Under the pieces are notes generated by a model. The model saw nothing but the letters and a program-made list of their open reading frames with translations. It was not told the DNA's origin and ran no database searches. From contig JANYHI010000042.1 of the NCBI GenBank assembly GCA_025359125.1, positions 124,001 through 188,000 of the forward strand: a stretch of DNA of 64,000 nt, written 5' to 3'. Of this stretch, positions 9,354 through 18,422 are shown piece after piece. Source of the DNA: Cytophagales bacterium. GTDB lineage: Bacteria; Bacteroidota; Bacteroidia; Cytophagales; Cyclobacteriaceae. Position 1 is the first letter of the stretch, and every line of letters begins with the position of its first letter. Made by a program: the position numbers and the translations under genes.

Positions 9354-10262
9354 ATGACATACAAGATTAGTTCTATTTCCATTTTACTTTTATTGTGTTC
9401 ACTCACTTTTGTATTCTCTCAAGATGACCTTCTGGCAGAACTTAGCAACAGTGAAGAGAGCAAAAAATCCGAAAAGGTAGTCGCTACTTTTAAAACATCA
9501 AGAATCGTAAATGGGCACTCCATTGAGACCGTACAAAGAAAATCGATGGATTTTAGAATTACGCACCATTTTGGTGATGTAGCAGGAGATGCGGGAGGTA
9601 TTCATACACTGTATGGATTCGACAATGCTTCTGACATACGCATTGCCTTTGAATTTGGATTGACTGACAGGCTCACCTTGGGTGTGGGTAGGAGTAAGCA
9701 GAGTGAAATGTTAGATGCCTATCTAAAATATAGACTGCTACAACAAACAACAGATGATAAGATGCCCATATCAATAACCTTATTTACAAATGGGGCTATT
9801 GTGTCGCAAAAAACTACTGGTACTGAGTATGATAATTTTGCACACCGCACATCATATACTTATCAGGCTCTAATAGCCAGAAAATTTAATAGTAAACTTT
9901 CGTTGCAATTAATGCCAACGCTTCTTCACCGAAATTATCTTTTCAATTCTAAGGATGAAAATGATTTGTATTCCTTAGGAATTGGGGGGCGGGTGAAATT
10001 AACAAGAAGCTTTGCTCTGTTAGTCGATTATTTTTATAATTTCTCCACGTTCAGAAGAGACAATGATCAAACCTATTTTAATCCCTTGGGTGTTGGAGTA
10101 GAAATTGAAACAGGTGGCCATGTGTTTCACATGTTCTTTACGAATAATGGGCCGATTCTCGAAAATTCTTTCTTAGCCAATACAACCTCTTCTTGGCAAA
10201 AAGGAGAATATAAATTTGGTTTTAATATATCGAGAACGTTCGGTATCGGAAAAAAAAGGTAA
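9354..10262 (+). CDS. DUF5777-family outer-membrane beta-barrel protein
   Basis: The ATG at 9354 is preferred to the TTG at 9348. A signal peptide ends at FVFSQ. The remainder has alternating beta-barrel segments and the characteristic SMDFRITHHFGDVAGDAGG and FGLTDRLTLGVGRSK stretches of DUF5777, and ends in a strand (KFGFNISRTFGIGKK). The family is typically found near c-type cytochrome genes, as here. Its stop codon directly abuts that of mdh on the other strand, with no bases between. Confidence 0.8.
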   Translation: MTYKISSISILLLLCSLTFVFSQDDLLAELSNSEESKKSEKVVATFKTSRIVNGHSIETVQRKSMDFRITHHFGDVAGDAGGIHTLYGFDNASDIRIAFEFGLTDRLTLGVGRSKQSEMLDAYLKYRLLQQTTDDKMPISITLFTNGAIVSQKTTGTEYDNFAHRTSYTYQALIARKFNSKLSLQLMPTLLHRNYLFNSKDENDLYSLGIGGRVKLTRSFALLVDYFYNFSTFRRDNDQTYFNPLGVGVEIETGGHVFHMFFTNNGPILENSFLANTTSSWQKGEYKFGFNISRTFGIGKKR

Positions 10263-11195
10263 TTACTTACCAATCTTTTCCAGAACCTCCATCACTTCTT
10301 GTACGTGTTGGCGACTATTGTCTAGCAATGCTTTCTCTTCGTTGTTAAGATCTAACTCGATTACTTTTTCTATTCCGTTCTTACCTAAAATCACGGGTAC
10401 ACCGAGGTAACAATTTTTGATTCCGTACTCGCCATCTAGTTGCATGCAAACAGGCAATACTCTACGTTGATCTTTTACAATTGCCTCTACCATTTGAGCA
10501 GCGGCAGAACCTGGAGCATACCACGCAGAAGTGCCCATTAATTTTACCAGTTCACCACCCCCTACTTTTGTGCGTTCAATAATGGCGTTCAATTTATCTT
10601 TCGAAATAAGTTCTGTTACCGGAATACCGCCCACAGTGGTGTAACGTGGAAGCGGAACCATTGTGTCTCCGTGGCCACCCAACAACATTGCTTGAATATC
10701 TTTTGGCGACACGTGCAATGCCTCAGCTAAAAATGCTCGGTAACGGGCGGTATCTAAAATGCCAGCCATACCCATTACACGGGTTCTTGGCAGTTTAGAA
10801 GTAATGTGTGCCTGATAAGTCATTACATCCAAAGGATTTGAAACCACAATGATGATGGCATTGGGAGAATGCTTTACCACATTTTCGGTTACTGATTTTA
10901 CAATGCCCGCATTGGTGCCAATCAAATCATCGCGTGTCATGCCAGGCTTGCGCGGAAGTCCAGAAGTAATAACCACTACTTCTGATCCGGCTGTTTTAGC
11001 ATAGTCATTGGTAGCCCCAATGGTGCGACTATCGTACAAATCGATTGGAGATTTTTGCCAGATGTCCAGCGCCTTGCCCTCTGCAAAGCCTTCGCGGATG
11101 TCTACCAGCACAATTTCATTTGCGATTTCTTTATAAGCCAACACATCGGCACAAGTGGCCCCTACATTACCGGCTCCTACGACTGTTATTTTCAT
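10263..11195 (-). CDS. mdh: Malate dehydrogenase (LDH-like type)
   Basis: The 310-residue protein interconverts malate and oxaloacetate with NAD in the TCA cycle. It starts with the Rossmann motif VGAGNVGATCA and has VDIREGFAEGKALD (acidic residue for NAD specificity), the substrate loop with GLPRKPGMTRDDL, SNPLDVMTY, and the active-site GGHGDTMVPL with catalytic His. Arg residues of the loop (RKPGMTR) mark malate rather than lactate specificity. The length is normal. It is a single-gene unit, convergent with the DUF5777 gene. Confidence 0.97.
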   Translation of the reverse strand: MKITVVGAGNVGATCADVLAYKEIANEIVLVDIREGFAEGKALDIWQKSPIDLYDSRTIGATNDYAKTAGSEVVVITSGLPRKPGMTRDDLIGTNAGIVKSVTENVVKHSPNAIIIVVSNPLDVMTYQAHITSKLPRTRVMGMAGILDTARYRAFLAEALHVSPKDIQAMLLGGHGDTMVPLPRYTTVGGIPVTELISKDKLNAIIERTKVGGGELVKLMGTSAWYAPGSAAAQMVEAIVKDQRRVLPVCMQLDGEYGIKNCYLGVPVILGKNGIEKVIELDLNNEEKALLDNSRQHVQEVMEVLEKIGK

Positions 11196-11285
11196 ATAAG
11201 ATTATTTTGTCTTGTAAAATCAGGCCGCGAAGTTATCAATCGAAGATTCAAAAGAAAAGAGAATCATAAAAATTACAGATCGAAT

Positions 11286-12617
11286 TTAAGCTTCCGGTAG
11301 TAATTGGATACATAGAACCTGCCGAGTACTGTCTGTTACTTTAAACCGATTGTCAATTCGGTGGCCAACTAACCAAATTATTTCTCCTTTCGCCTCTAAA
11401 ACCGTTACCGAGTCTTTGTCGGCCAGCGATACCTTCTCATCTATTAAAAAGTCACTTATTTTTTTTCGGCTAGTCATACCCAACGGGTAAAAAAAATCTC
11501 CCGACTTCCACTTACGCCAAATAACTGGAAATCTGACTAATGCTGCATCCACAATTACTTGGTTTTTAGAAGCCCGAAGTAAATCAGCCTGCTGCCTTAT
11601 TTCTAAATGAAGATTTTGTTTTCCTAAAACGATGCGTTCATCTATTGATTCAATTTTTATTTCAGCTAGCGCTTGCAGATGGGGGGTGATAATGAGCTGA
11701 TCTCGATCAATCGTTAACACATAAGTTTCTGATAAAAATTGCTTTCCAGATTGCCCTTCCAATGCCGAAATAATCATTGCGCATTGATTGTAATGGAACC
11801 CGTAATTTTTGATTAACTCCCACAGCAGTGATGTGTTATGCCTTTTGGTTTGATTTTCTAACCCACTCTTTGTCAGCAATATTTTTTCGGGCTCTGATTT
11901 TTGAAATTGATTCTTCCATCGGTCAACAGATTCAGAAACAATCAGGGCAGAGCCTTTTAACTTTTCAATTGTTTTCTCCATCGAAGTTTCAAAAGAAGGA
12001 TTTAGTTTTTTCAGTTTAGGAATAATCTGGTGACGGATAAAATTTCGCTGATAGTCATCTGTTCGATTGCTTTCATCTTCGCGCCAACTAATTCCGTTAT
12101 CGGCACCGTAGTTTTCAATCTCTTCTCGGGTTGCAAAAAGAAGTGGGCGAATAATGTCATTAGTCTTTTCAGGGATGCCTAGTAAACCATCTAGACTGGT
12201 TCCTTTGCTAAAATTGAGTAACCATGTTTCGATGGAGTCATTGAAATGGTGGGCGGTGGCTATCCAATTCAATTGATTTATATCTTTCACTTCTCTAAAC
12301 CATTTATATCTTAATTCGCGGGCTGCCAGTTGGATGGACAATCCTTTTTCCGTGGCATAATTGTTGGTTTCAAAGCGAATATTATGGAAAGGAATATTCC
12401 ATTTTTCGCAAATCGTCTTCGCAAAACGCTCATCGTCATTTGATTCTTTACCCCTCAATTGAAAATTGCAGTGAGCTACTGAAATAGAAACCCCAGCCTC
12501 TTTAAACAAATGAAGCATCACCATCGAATCCAATCCGCCACTAACAGCCAACAGAATTTTATCGGTAGTTTTGCACCATTGACGGATATGCGATTGAAAT
12601 TGCTGAAGCACGCACAA
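11286..12617 (-). CDS. tilS: tRNA(Ile)-lysidine synthase
   Basis: TilS changes C34 of the CAU anticodon of tRNA-Ile to lysidine, using ATP and lysine. The PP-loop SGGLDS is near residues 26-31, followed by the family segments VAHCNFQLRGKES, TAHHFNDSIETWLLNFSKG, and IIRPLL...REEIENYG. The C-terminal domain (residues 350-440) matches the usual substrate-binding part. The length of 443 is normal. There is no ATG: the only in-frame options after the upstream stop are TTG at 12617 and GTG at 12611. Only 12 bases separate it from the divergent gene, so its promoter must lie inside that gene. Confidence 0.94.
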   Translation of the reverse strand: MCVLQQFQSHIRQWCKTTDKILLAVSGGLDSMVMLHLFKEAGVSISVAHCNFQLRGKESNDDERFAKTICEKWNIPFHNIRFETNNYATEKGLSIQLAARELRYKWFREVKDINQLNWIATAHHFNDSIETWLLNFSKGTSLDGLLGIPEKTNDIIRPLLFATREEIENYGADNGISWREDESNRTDDYQRNFIRHQIIPKLKKLNPSFETSMEKTIEKLKGSALIVSESVDRWKNQFQKSEPEKILLTKSGLENQTKRHNTSLLWELIKNYGFHYNQCAMIISALEGQSGKQFLSETYVLTIDRDQLIITPHLQALAEIKIESIDERIVLGKQNLHLEIRQQADLLRASKNQVIVDAALVRFPVIWRKWKSGDFFYPLGMTSRKKISDFLIDEKVSLADKDSVTVLEAKGEIIWLVGHRIDNRFKVTDSTRQVLCIQLLPEA

Positions 12618-12629
12618 ATGTAAACGGAG

Positions 12630-14198
12630 ATGAACGAACTGCGGATTTTTTTTGCTTCAAAATCAATTTTCTTTTTTGCTCTTTTCTTGTTGGTAGGAGT
12701 AGAGTTATTTGCGCAAAAGCGAGTAAAGTTGAAAAAGGCTGATAATGCCTATGGCAGCATAAGAGATGGAGAACGGTTTGATCGGTTGGTGGGCAATGTA
12801 ATTTTCGAACAAAATACCACCACTATCTACTGCGATTCGGCTTACTTTTTTAGATCAAAAAATCAATTGGAGGCTTACGGAAAAGTACATATCACCGAAG
12901 GAGATTCGGTAGATATTACTGCTGCAGGTCTTGTATACGATGGTAACACAAAAGTGGCTAAACTGCGCAAGAAAGTGGTTTTTGTAAAGCTAGGATTGGC
13001 CAGACTGTATACTGATTTTTTGGATTACGATCGGAAAAAAAACGAGGCACGCTATTTCAATGGCGGTAAGTTGGTAGATACAACCAACACGCTTGTCAGT
13101 AGAAAAGGTTATTATGATGTTCCCGTAAATATTGCCTCATTTAAAACGGATGTGGTAGGTACAAATGTAGATTACACCCTCAACTCAGATACGCTACAGT
13201 ATAATTCTAAAACCCGCGTAATTTATTTTAGAGACACCACTTTAGTAAAAGGTAAAGATGGGAAAACCGCACTGTATAAAAGTGGAACGTACAACACAGT
13301 GCAAAAGCTTTCTTTATTAGAGAATGGGGAATTTGAAACTCCCGGCTATAAGATGCGTGGGGAGCAAAACTTTTTAGACGATGTAAAAAAATACTATACC
13401 TCTAAAGGTAAAATTGCTATGACTTCTAAAACAGAAAAATTGACTATTTATGGAGATCATAGTTTATACGATCGTAAAAAAGGTGTTTCAAAAGTATATG
13501 GCAATGCGTTTATGGCTAAAGTAGAGGCGGATGGTGATACGCTATATCTCTCGGCAGACACACTGGTTTCCATTGAAAATGCTAACCCGAAAAAGAAAAG
13601 ATTGCTTGCCTACAACCATGTAAAGATTTTCAAAAATAAAATGCAGGGGCTGGCCGATTCACTTACCTATGTTTCTGCAGACTCTCTGTTGTACCTCTAT
13701 AAAGATCCGATCTTATGGTCAGAAGGTAATCAGATGACAGCCGATTCGATTCGGGTGCTCTTGAAGAATAAGAAAATTGATCGGATTTATATGGTAGGAA
13801 ATTCCTTTGTCATTTCTCAGGATTCCATTGGCAATTTCAATCAGATAAAAGGAAGGAAGATGACCACCTACTTCGATAATAAAAATATTCATCACGTACT
13901 GGTGCAGGGCAATGGCGAAAGCCTTTATTATGCCTTGGAGGAGAAAGACCTGATAAAAACAGATAGCCTTACAGTGAAGTTGATGATTACGATGGGTATG
14001 AATAAAATGATTTGCAGCAATATGCGTATCAATTTTGTAAAAGGAAGGGTAGACAACGTTAGTTTCTATGTTAAGCCCGATGCCCAGCTCATTCCCATTC
14101 ACGAACTAAAAAAGGAGGACAGATCTCTTAAGGGATTTAGCTGGCGAAAAAAGGAAAAGCCGCTCAGGAAGGAGGTGGTTAAAAGAAAACCTGTCTAA
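12630..14198 (+). CDS. OstA/LptA-like LPS transport protein
   Basis: The 522-residue protein has a signal peptide ending near ELFAQ and then successive beta-jellyroll repeats of the OstA type (LVGNVIFEQNTTTIYCDSAYF, LEAYGKVHITEGDSV, LRKKVVF). LptA-like proteins bridge LPS between inner and outer membranes; the long Bacteroidota form has extra C-terminal repeats, as here. The C-terminal tail is strongly basic (KKEKPLRKEVVKRKPV). It is divergent from tilS with a 12-base gap. Confidence 0.85.
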   Translation: MNELRIFFASKSIFFFALFLLVGVELFAQKRVKLKKADNAYGSIRDGERFDRLVGNVIFEQNTTTIYCDSAYFFRSKNQLEAYGKVHITEGDSVDITAAGLVYDGNTKVAKLRKKVVFVKLGLARLYTDFLDYDRKKNEARYFNGGKLVDTTNTLVSRKGYYDVPVNIASFKTDVVGTNVDYTLNSDTLQYNSKTRVIYFRDTTLVKGKDGKTALYKSGTYNTVQKLSLLENGEFETPGYKMRGEQNFLDDVKKYYTSKGKIAMTSKTEKLTIYGDHSLYDRKKGVSKVYGNAFMAKVEADGDTLYLSADTLVSIENANPKKKRLLAYNHVKIFKNKMQGLADSLTYVSADSLLYLYKDPILWSEGNQMTADSIRVLLKNKKIDRIYMVGNSFVISQDSIGNFNQIKGRKMTTYFDNKNIHHVLVQGNGESLYYALEEKDLIKTDSLTVKLMITMGMNKMICSNMRINFVKGRVDNVSFYVKPDAQLIPIHELKKEDRSLKGFSWRKKEKPLRKEVVKRKPV

Positions 14199-14300
14199 CG
14201 ATTGATTGCTCCAATAAATTGCCCTTCTTATTAATTTTTTTTCTCGCTGTTGAGGAAAAGAATTTCTTTTTCTGTATTTTCAACACATAAACCATTGATT

Positions 14301-15008
14301 ATGATCAAGCATTTGCTTTTTCTGATTGCATTCGTTCTTAGCAGCGAATATTTGGTTTCGCAGCATCTCGAAGTGCTGGAAAGGCATGAAAGCCTTCAGG
14401 CTACCTACAATCAACTGTTGAGAATTCCCATCAGAGTTAAAAACAATACAGATAAGCCGCAATTTTATGTAATCCGAAAAGTGAAGGGCGAAATTGGGGA
14501 TACTCAAAAAGGATATTTTTGCCTAGGCAATAACTGTCTTGAATCTTCTATCGAAGAGTTTTCTAAAAGAATAGAACCTGGCGAAACACTTCAAGATCTT
14601 TATTACACTTTTGAAAGTGGTCTTCAGCCAGCCCAAACCACTATCAAATTTGAATATTTCCCGAAAGGCAACATACACGAGATACTGACAAAAAGCGTGA
14701 GTATTCTGGTTGAAGAAAAATCGAATAAAACCTTCTTTTTTCAATCTAAAGAGATCACCATTCATGACATTTATCCTAATCCTGTGCAAGATCAGGCATT
14801 TATAGACTATAAACTTCATTCAGATTTTATTAAAGCTAAAATCAGCATTCATAATGTGTTGGGCAAAACCATAGCCGATTATGATTTGCCCTTTTCAGAG
14901 ACTAGATTAAAGCTGACAGCTGATGATCTTTTACCGGGGGTTTATTTTTATACGGTCTACCTGAACAATAGCGGCATTCTTACCCGAAAAATAATGGTGA
15001 GAAAATAG
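14301..15008 (+). CDS. Secreted protein with T9SS C-terminal sorting domain
   Basis: The ATG at 14301 is preferred to the TTG at 14250 because it begins a clean signal peptide (MIKHLLFLIAFVLSS). The middle part (about 130 residues) looks like a beta-sandwich resembling a uL-type secreted domain but no family is recognised. The last 75 residues (IYPNPVQDQAFIDYKL, IHNVLGKTI, LLPGVYFYTVY, TRKIMVRK) are a type A sorting domain of the type IX secretion system, so the protein is likely carried across the outer membrane. It shows that the host has a T9SS. Confidence 0.85.
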   Translation: MIKHLLFLIAFVLSSEYLVSQHLEVLERHESLQATYNQLLRIPIRVKNNTDKPQFYVIRKVKGEIGDTQKGYFCLGNNCLESSIEEFSKRIEPGETLQDLYYTFESGLQPAQTTIKFEYFPKGNIHEILTKSVSILVEEKSNKTFFFQSKEITIHDIYPNPVQDQAFIDYKLHSDFIKAKISIHNVLGKTIADYDLPFSETRLKLTADDLLPGVYFYTVYLNNSGILTRKIMVRK

Positions 15009-15046
15009 CAAGTCCTTTTTTGCGTTCCATTCATCTAAGGATGGAA

Positions 15047-15076
15047 TTGAAAAATTCCTTATGTGTCTTATATTTG
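15047..15076 (+). promoter_or_regulatory. Bacteroidota-type promoter of the bamD operon
   Basis: TTG at 15047-15049 and TATATTTG at 15069-15076 are separated by 19 bases, matching the -33/-7 arrangement of the Bacteroidota housekeeping sigma factor. Transcription would begin near 15083, after the GTG at 15063, so it supports the ATG at 15153 as the bamD start. Confidence 0.6.
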
Positions 15077-15152
15077 CAGGCTATTTTTAATCGTAAACGT
15101 GATTTTCGCTATTCTACGCCATCTTTCATTCAAATCAAGGTATTTAGCTATT

Positions 15153-15941
15153 ATGGCTTTGGCCTTAATGGTCATTTTTAGTGCCTGCAGCCGATTCAGA
15201 AGAATTGAGAAGAGTGACGATTGGAAAGTAAAGTACCAAGCTGGCCTAAATTATTATGCCAAAAAGGATTATTACCGAACGGCCATTCTTTTTGAGCAAA
15301 TTCTTCCGATTGTCCGTGGATTGCCGGAAGGTGAGAAAGTGGAGTTCTATCTGGCCTATTGCCAGTATTATGAGAAAACATATTTGTTAGCATCTAACCA
15401 ATTCAAAACATTTTTTGAGAACTACGGACGCAGCCAGTTGGCCGAGGAGGCTTATTTTATGTATGCCTACTCATTGTACATAGCTTCGCCAGCCGAAAAC
15501 TTAGATCAGAAAAGCAGCATTGAGGCGATGAATGCTATGCAAACGTACGTAAACCAGTTTCCTACGAGCAAATTTGCCGACCGTGCCAATGAAGTGATAG
15601 CAGCTTCACAAAAGAAATTAGAGATGAAGGGCTTTAATGGAGCCAAACAATATTTGAAACTTAAGTATTATCAAGCTGCCGTTGTTTCCTTTGAAAATTT
15701 TAAGAAGAGTTTCCCCGATTCTCAATATCTAGAAGAACTGACTTACCTGAAAGTAATTGCCCAATATAAACTGGCTCATCAAAGTATTATTGGCAAGCAA
15801 GTGGCCAGATATACTTCTACTGTTGAATACTATAAAGAATTGATTGATAATTACCCTCAAAGTCAATACCTGAAAGAGGCGCAGCGCTATTATAGCCAAA
15901 GCCTGGAGCAACTAAATAAATTGAAAACTAAAAAATCCTAA
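15153..15941 (+). CDS. bamD: Outer-membrane assembly lipoprotein BamD
   Basis: BamD is the lipoprotein partner of BamA in inserting beta-barrel proteins. Starting at the ATG at 15153, the signal sequence ends in the lipobox VIFSAC. TPR-like helices follow (YQAGLNYYAKKDYYRTAILFEQ, VEFYLAYCQYYEKTYLLA, FPTSKFADRANEVIAASQ, YPQSQYLKEAQRYY). The length (about 260 residues) is normal. It leads a tight cluster with the omega subunit (6-base gap), coaBC, porD and recN, an order common in Bacteroidota. The frame is open upstream to 15063, but that start would precede the predicted promoter. Confidence 0.92.
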   Translation: MALALMVIFSACSRFRRIEKSDDWKVKYQAGLNYYAKKDYYRTAILFEQILPIVRGLPEGEKVEFYLAYCQYYEKTYLLASNQFKTFFENYGRSQLAEEAYFMYAYSLYIASPAENLDQKSSIEAMNAMQTYVNQFPTSKFADRANEVIAASQKKLEMKGFNGAKQYLKLKYYQAAVVSFENFKKSFPDSQYLEELTYLKVIAQYKLAHQSIIGKQVARYTSTVEYYKELIDNYPQSQYLKEAQRYYSQSLEQLNKLKTKKS

Positions 15942-15947
15942 ATTAAC

Positions 15948-16274
15948 ATGGCCAATCAACCCTCACTCACCACACGCGATATAGACAAGATTTACAATCC
16001 TACTGGAAATTTGTATGAATCAGTGGTGATCATTTCAAAGCGTTCACGCCAGATTTCAGTCAACCTAAAAGAAGAGTTGAATAATAAGTTGGCTGATTTC
16101 GCTACTACTGTTGATAATTTGGAGGAGGTTTTTGAAAATCGCGAGCAAATCGAGATTTCAAAATTCTATGAGCGTATGCCAAAATCAACAACAACAGCTA
16201 CAGAAGAATTTCTGGAAGGCAAATTGCGCCACCGCATGCGCGAGGCAGCCCCTGAAGGAACTACACAAGAATAA
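15948..16274 (+). CDS. rpoZ: RNA polymerase omega subunit, Rpb6 type
   Basis: The 108-residue protein fits the Bacteroidota omega/Rpb6 family: NLYESVVIISKRSRQISVNLKEEL forms the core helices that bind the beta' subunit, followed by an acidic linker and a basic C-terminal helix (LEGKLRHRMREA). It stabilises RNA polymerase. It sits 6 bases after bamD and 6 bases before coaBC. Confidence 0.85.
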   Translation: MANQPSLTTRDIDKIYNPTGNLYESVVIISKRSRQISVNLKEELNNKLADFATTVDNLEEVFENREQIEISKFYERMPKSTTTATEEFLEGKLRHRMREAAPEGTTQE

Positions 16275-16280
16275 TTTCGG

Positions 16281-17483
16281 ATGCTTGCCGGAAAGAAAAT
16301 CATTGTCGGGGTAAGTGGCAGTATAGCTGCTTACAAATCGGCAGTGCTTGTTCGCCTTCTGGTGAAATCAGGGGCAGAGGTTAAGGTTGTGATGACTGCT
16401 TCTGCAAAAGATTTTATTACACCTCTTACGCTATCAACGTTATCTAAAAATCCTGTTTTATCTGAATTTACAAACGGAGATCAGGGATTGTGGAATAACC
16501 ATGTTGATCTTGGCCTTTGGGCAGACGCTATTGTTGTGGCTCCTGCTTCTGCAAATACATTGGCAAAAATGGCAAACGGCATTTGCGATAATTTATTGCT
16601 AGCAGTTTACCTATCAGCAAGGTGTCCTGTCTTTTTTGCTCCTGCTATGGATTTGGATATGCTTCAGCACCCTTCCACAGTTAACAATATTCAAAAATTA
16701 ATAAGCTTTGGTAATTTGTTAATTGATCCTGATTTTGGGGAATTGGCAAGTGGCTTAGTTGGTAATGGCCGAATGGCTGAACCGGAGGCGATCATTTTAT
16801 ATTTAGAAAAGCATTTCTCAAAATCGCAGAAACTTGCCGGAAAGAAAGCACTCGTAACTGCAGGCCCCACACACGAAGCATTGGATCCCGTTCGTTTTAT
16901 TGGAAATAATTCAAGTGGAAAGATGGGTTTTGCGATAGCAGAAGAATTGGCATTGCAGGGTGCCGAGGTAGAATTGGTAGTTGGCCCTACACACCTCTCA
17001 TTAGAATCATCTCACATTAAAACCACCAGCGTCACTTCGGCAGAAGAAATGTATAAGGCATGCGCCTCAATTTTTCCTTCTGCAGACATCATCGTTTTAT
17101 CCGCAGCGGTAGCAGACTATAGACCGGCTCATCAGGCAGATCAAAAAATAAAAAAGACCAGCGATACGCTAAGTATTGAATTGACCAAAACACACGACAT
17201 TGCAGCAGCGTTGGGGAAAATTAAAAAGGCCGAACAGCTAATAGTTGGGTTTGCTTTAGAAACAGAGAACGAACAAGCTAATGCGCAGAAGAAGATCTTG
17301 TCGAAAAATTTTGACTTGATTGTTCTTAATTCTTTGAATGACAAAGGTGCAGGCTTTGGCCACGATACCAATAAGATTTCGATCATTCACAAAAATGGTT
17401 CTTCAAAAGATTTTGAATTGAAGGCTAAGAAAGAGGTTGCAAGAGATATTGTGGACTCAATCGTAAATGAAATATTTAAGTAA
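16281..17483 (+). CDS. coaBC: Bifunctional phosphopantothenoylcysteine decarboxylase/synthetase
   Basis: CoaBC makes 4'-phosphopantetheine for coenzyme A in two steps. The N-terminal flavin-dependent decarboxylase has [11 protein letters not shown], the active-site His in [31 protein letters not shown] and APAMDLDM (Asp where many species have Asn). The C-terminal CTP-dependent synthetase has [28 protein letters not shown] and [10 protein letters not shown]. The length of 400 is normal. It overlaps porD by 17 bases. Confidence 0.96.
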   Translation: MLAGKKIIVGVSGSIAAYKSAVLVRLLVKSGAEVKVVMTASAKDFITPLTLSTLSKNPVLSEFTNGDQGLWNNHVDLGLWADAIVVAPASANTLAKMANGICDNLLLAVYLSARCPVFFAPAMDLDMLQHPSTVNNIQKLISFGNLLIDPDFGELASGLVGNGRMAEPEAIILYLEKHFSKSQKLAGKKALVTAGPTHEALDPVRFIGNNSSGKMGFAIAEELALQGAEVELVVGPTHLSLESSHIKTTSVTSAEEMYKACASIFPSADIIVLSAAVADYRPAHQADQKIKKTSDTLSIELTKTHDIAAALGKIKKAEQLIVGFALETENEQANAQKKILSKNFDLIVLNSLNDKGAGFGHDTNKISIIHKNGSSKDFELKAKKEVARDIVDSIVNEIFK

Positions 17484-18372
17484 CATCCTACTTGTTACCC
17501 TGCTAGGCATAGCTTCTATTTCTATTAGCTATTCGCAAGAACTCAATTGTAAAGTTTCCATCAATGCAGATCAGATTCAAACCTCTGAAAGATCTGTGTT
17601 TAAAGATATGGAACGTGCCATTACTACTTTTTTAAATACGCGAAAGTGGACAAGCGATACCTATAAGAACCACGAAAAAATTAACTGTGGCATTTTCCTC
17701 AACATTAGTAAAATGCCTTCGATTGGTGTTTTTAGTGCCAGCGCACAAATAACGTTAGCCCGCCCTGTTTATAATTCTAATTACGAAACGGTGCTTTTAA
17801 ATTTCGCTGATCGTGAGTGGGAATTCGAGTATCTGGAATCTCAGCCGATGGAGTATAATGACAATACCTACATTAATAACCTCACCTCCATGCTTGCATT
17901 TTATGCTTACGTTATCTTAGCTATGGATTATGATTCTTTTGGCGAGCTGGGTGGAAGTCAATTTGTGCAAAGGGCATTTACAGTAGTTAACAATGCCCAA
18001 TCTTCTAATCGCCCGGGATGGGCAGCCTTGGGAAGCACTCGTAGTCGCTATGCTTTACTTGAAAATCTCAACAACCCACAGATGGTAGATTTAAGAAAGA
18101 ATTCCTACACCTATCACAGAATTGCTCTTGATACCTTCGATAAAAACCCGGATCAAAGTCGTGACAAAATATTAGAAGTACTTCGGAATATAAAACGCAT
18201 CTGGAATATTTACCCGAGCTCCATTTCTATTATTTCTTTTTTTGATACCAAATCGGCAGAGCTGACTAAGATTTTCTCAGAAGGAAACTTAAATACCCGT
18301 AGGGAAGCATTTGATATTCTTTCTACCGTAGACCCCAAGCGAAATGTTTATCAGTCTATAATCTCAAAATAA
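17467..18372 (+). CDS. porD: DUF4835 family, T9SS-associated PorD-like protein
   Basis: A signal peptide (ending SYSQ) is followed by the family's conserved start, ELNCKVSINADQIQTS, with VFKDMERAITTFLNTRKWT. The Tyr- and Asn-rich middle (FAYVILAMDYDSFGELGG region) and C-terminal helices are also as in DUF4835. The family is linked to type IX secretion and gliding (PorD in Porphyromonas); its exact step is unknown. It overlaps the coaBC end, so translation is probably coupled, and recN follows after 50 bases. The T9SS cargo encoded at 14301 fits this context. Confidence 0.85.
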   Translation: MKYLSNILLVTLLGIASISISYSQELNCKVSINADQIQTSERSVFKDMERAITTFLNTRKWTSDTYKNHEKINCGIFLNISKMPSIGVFSASAQITLARPVYNSNYETVLLNFADREWEFEYLESQPMEYNDNTYINNLTSMLAFYAYVILAMDYDSFGELGGSQFVQRAFTVVNNAQSSNRPGWAALGSTRSRYALLENLNNPQMVDLRKNSYTYHRIALDTFDKNPDQSRDKILEVLRNIKRIWNIYPSSISIISFFDTKSAELTKIFSEGNLNTRREAFDILSTVDPKRNVYQSIISK

Positions 18373-18404
18373 TTTTAGGTATCACGAGTTGACCTACAAA
18401 TTAG

Positions 18405-18412
18405 TATTTTTG
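18405..18412 (+). promoter_or_regulatory. Possible -7 element of recN
   Basis: TATTTTTG fits TAnnTTTG exactly and lies 10 bases before the recN ATG. A TTG occurs at 18389-18391 but the 13-base spacing is short, so support is partial. Confidence 0.35.
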
Positions 18413-18422
18413 TTAGCACCCT

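Noticed and set aside
10255-10270. Regulatory palindrome at the abutting stop codons of the DUF5777 and mdh genes
   Set aside because: TAATTA arises simply from two adjacent stop codons on opposite strands; no longer stem exists.
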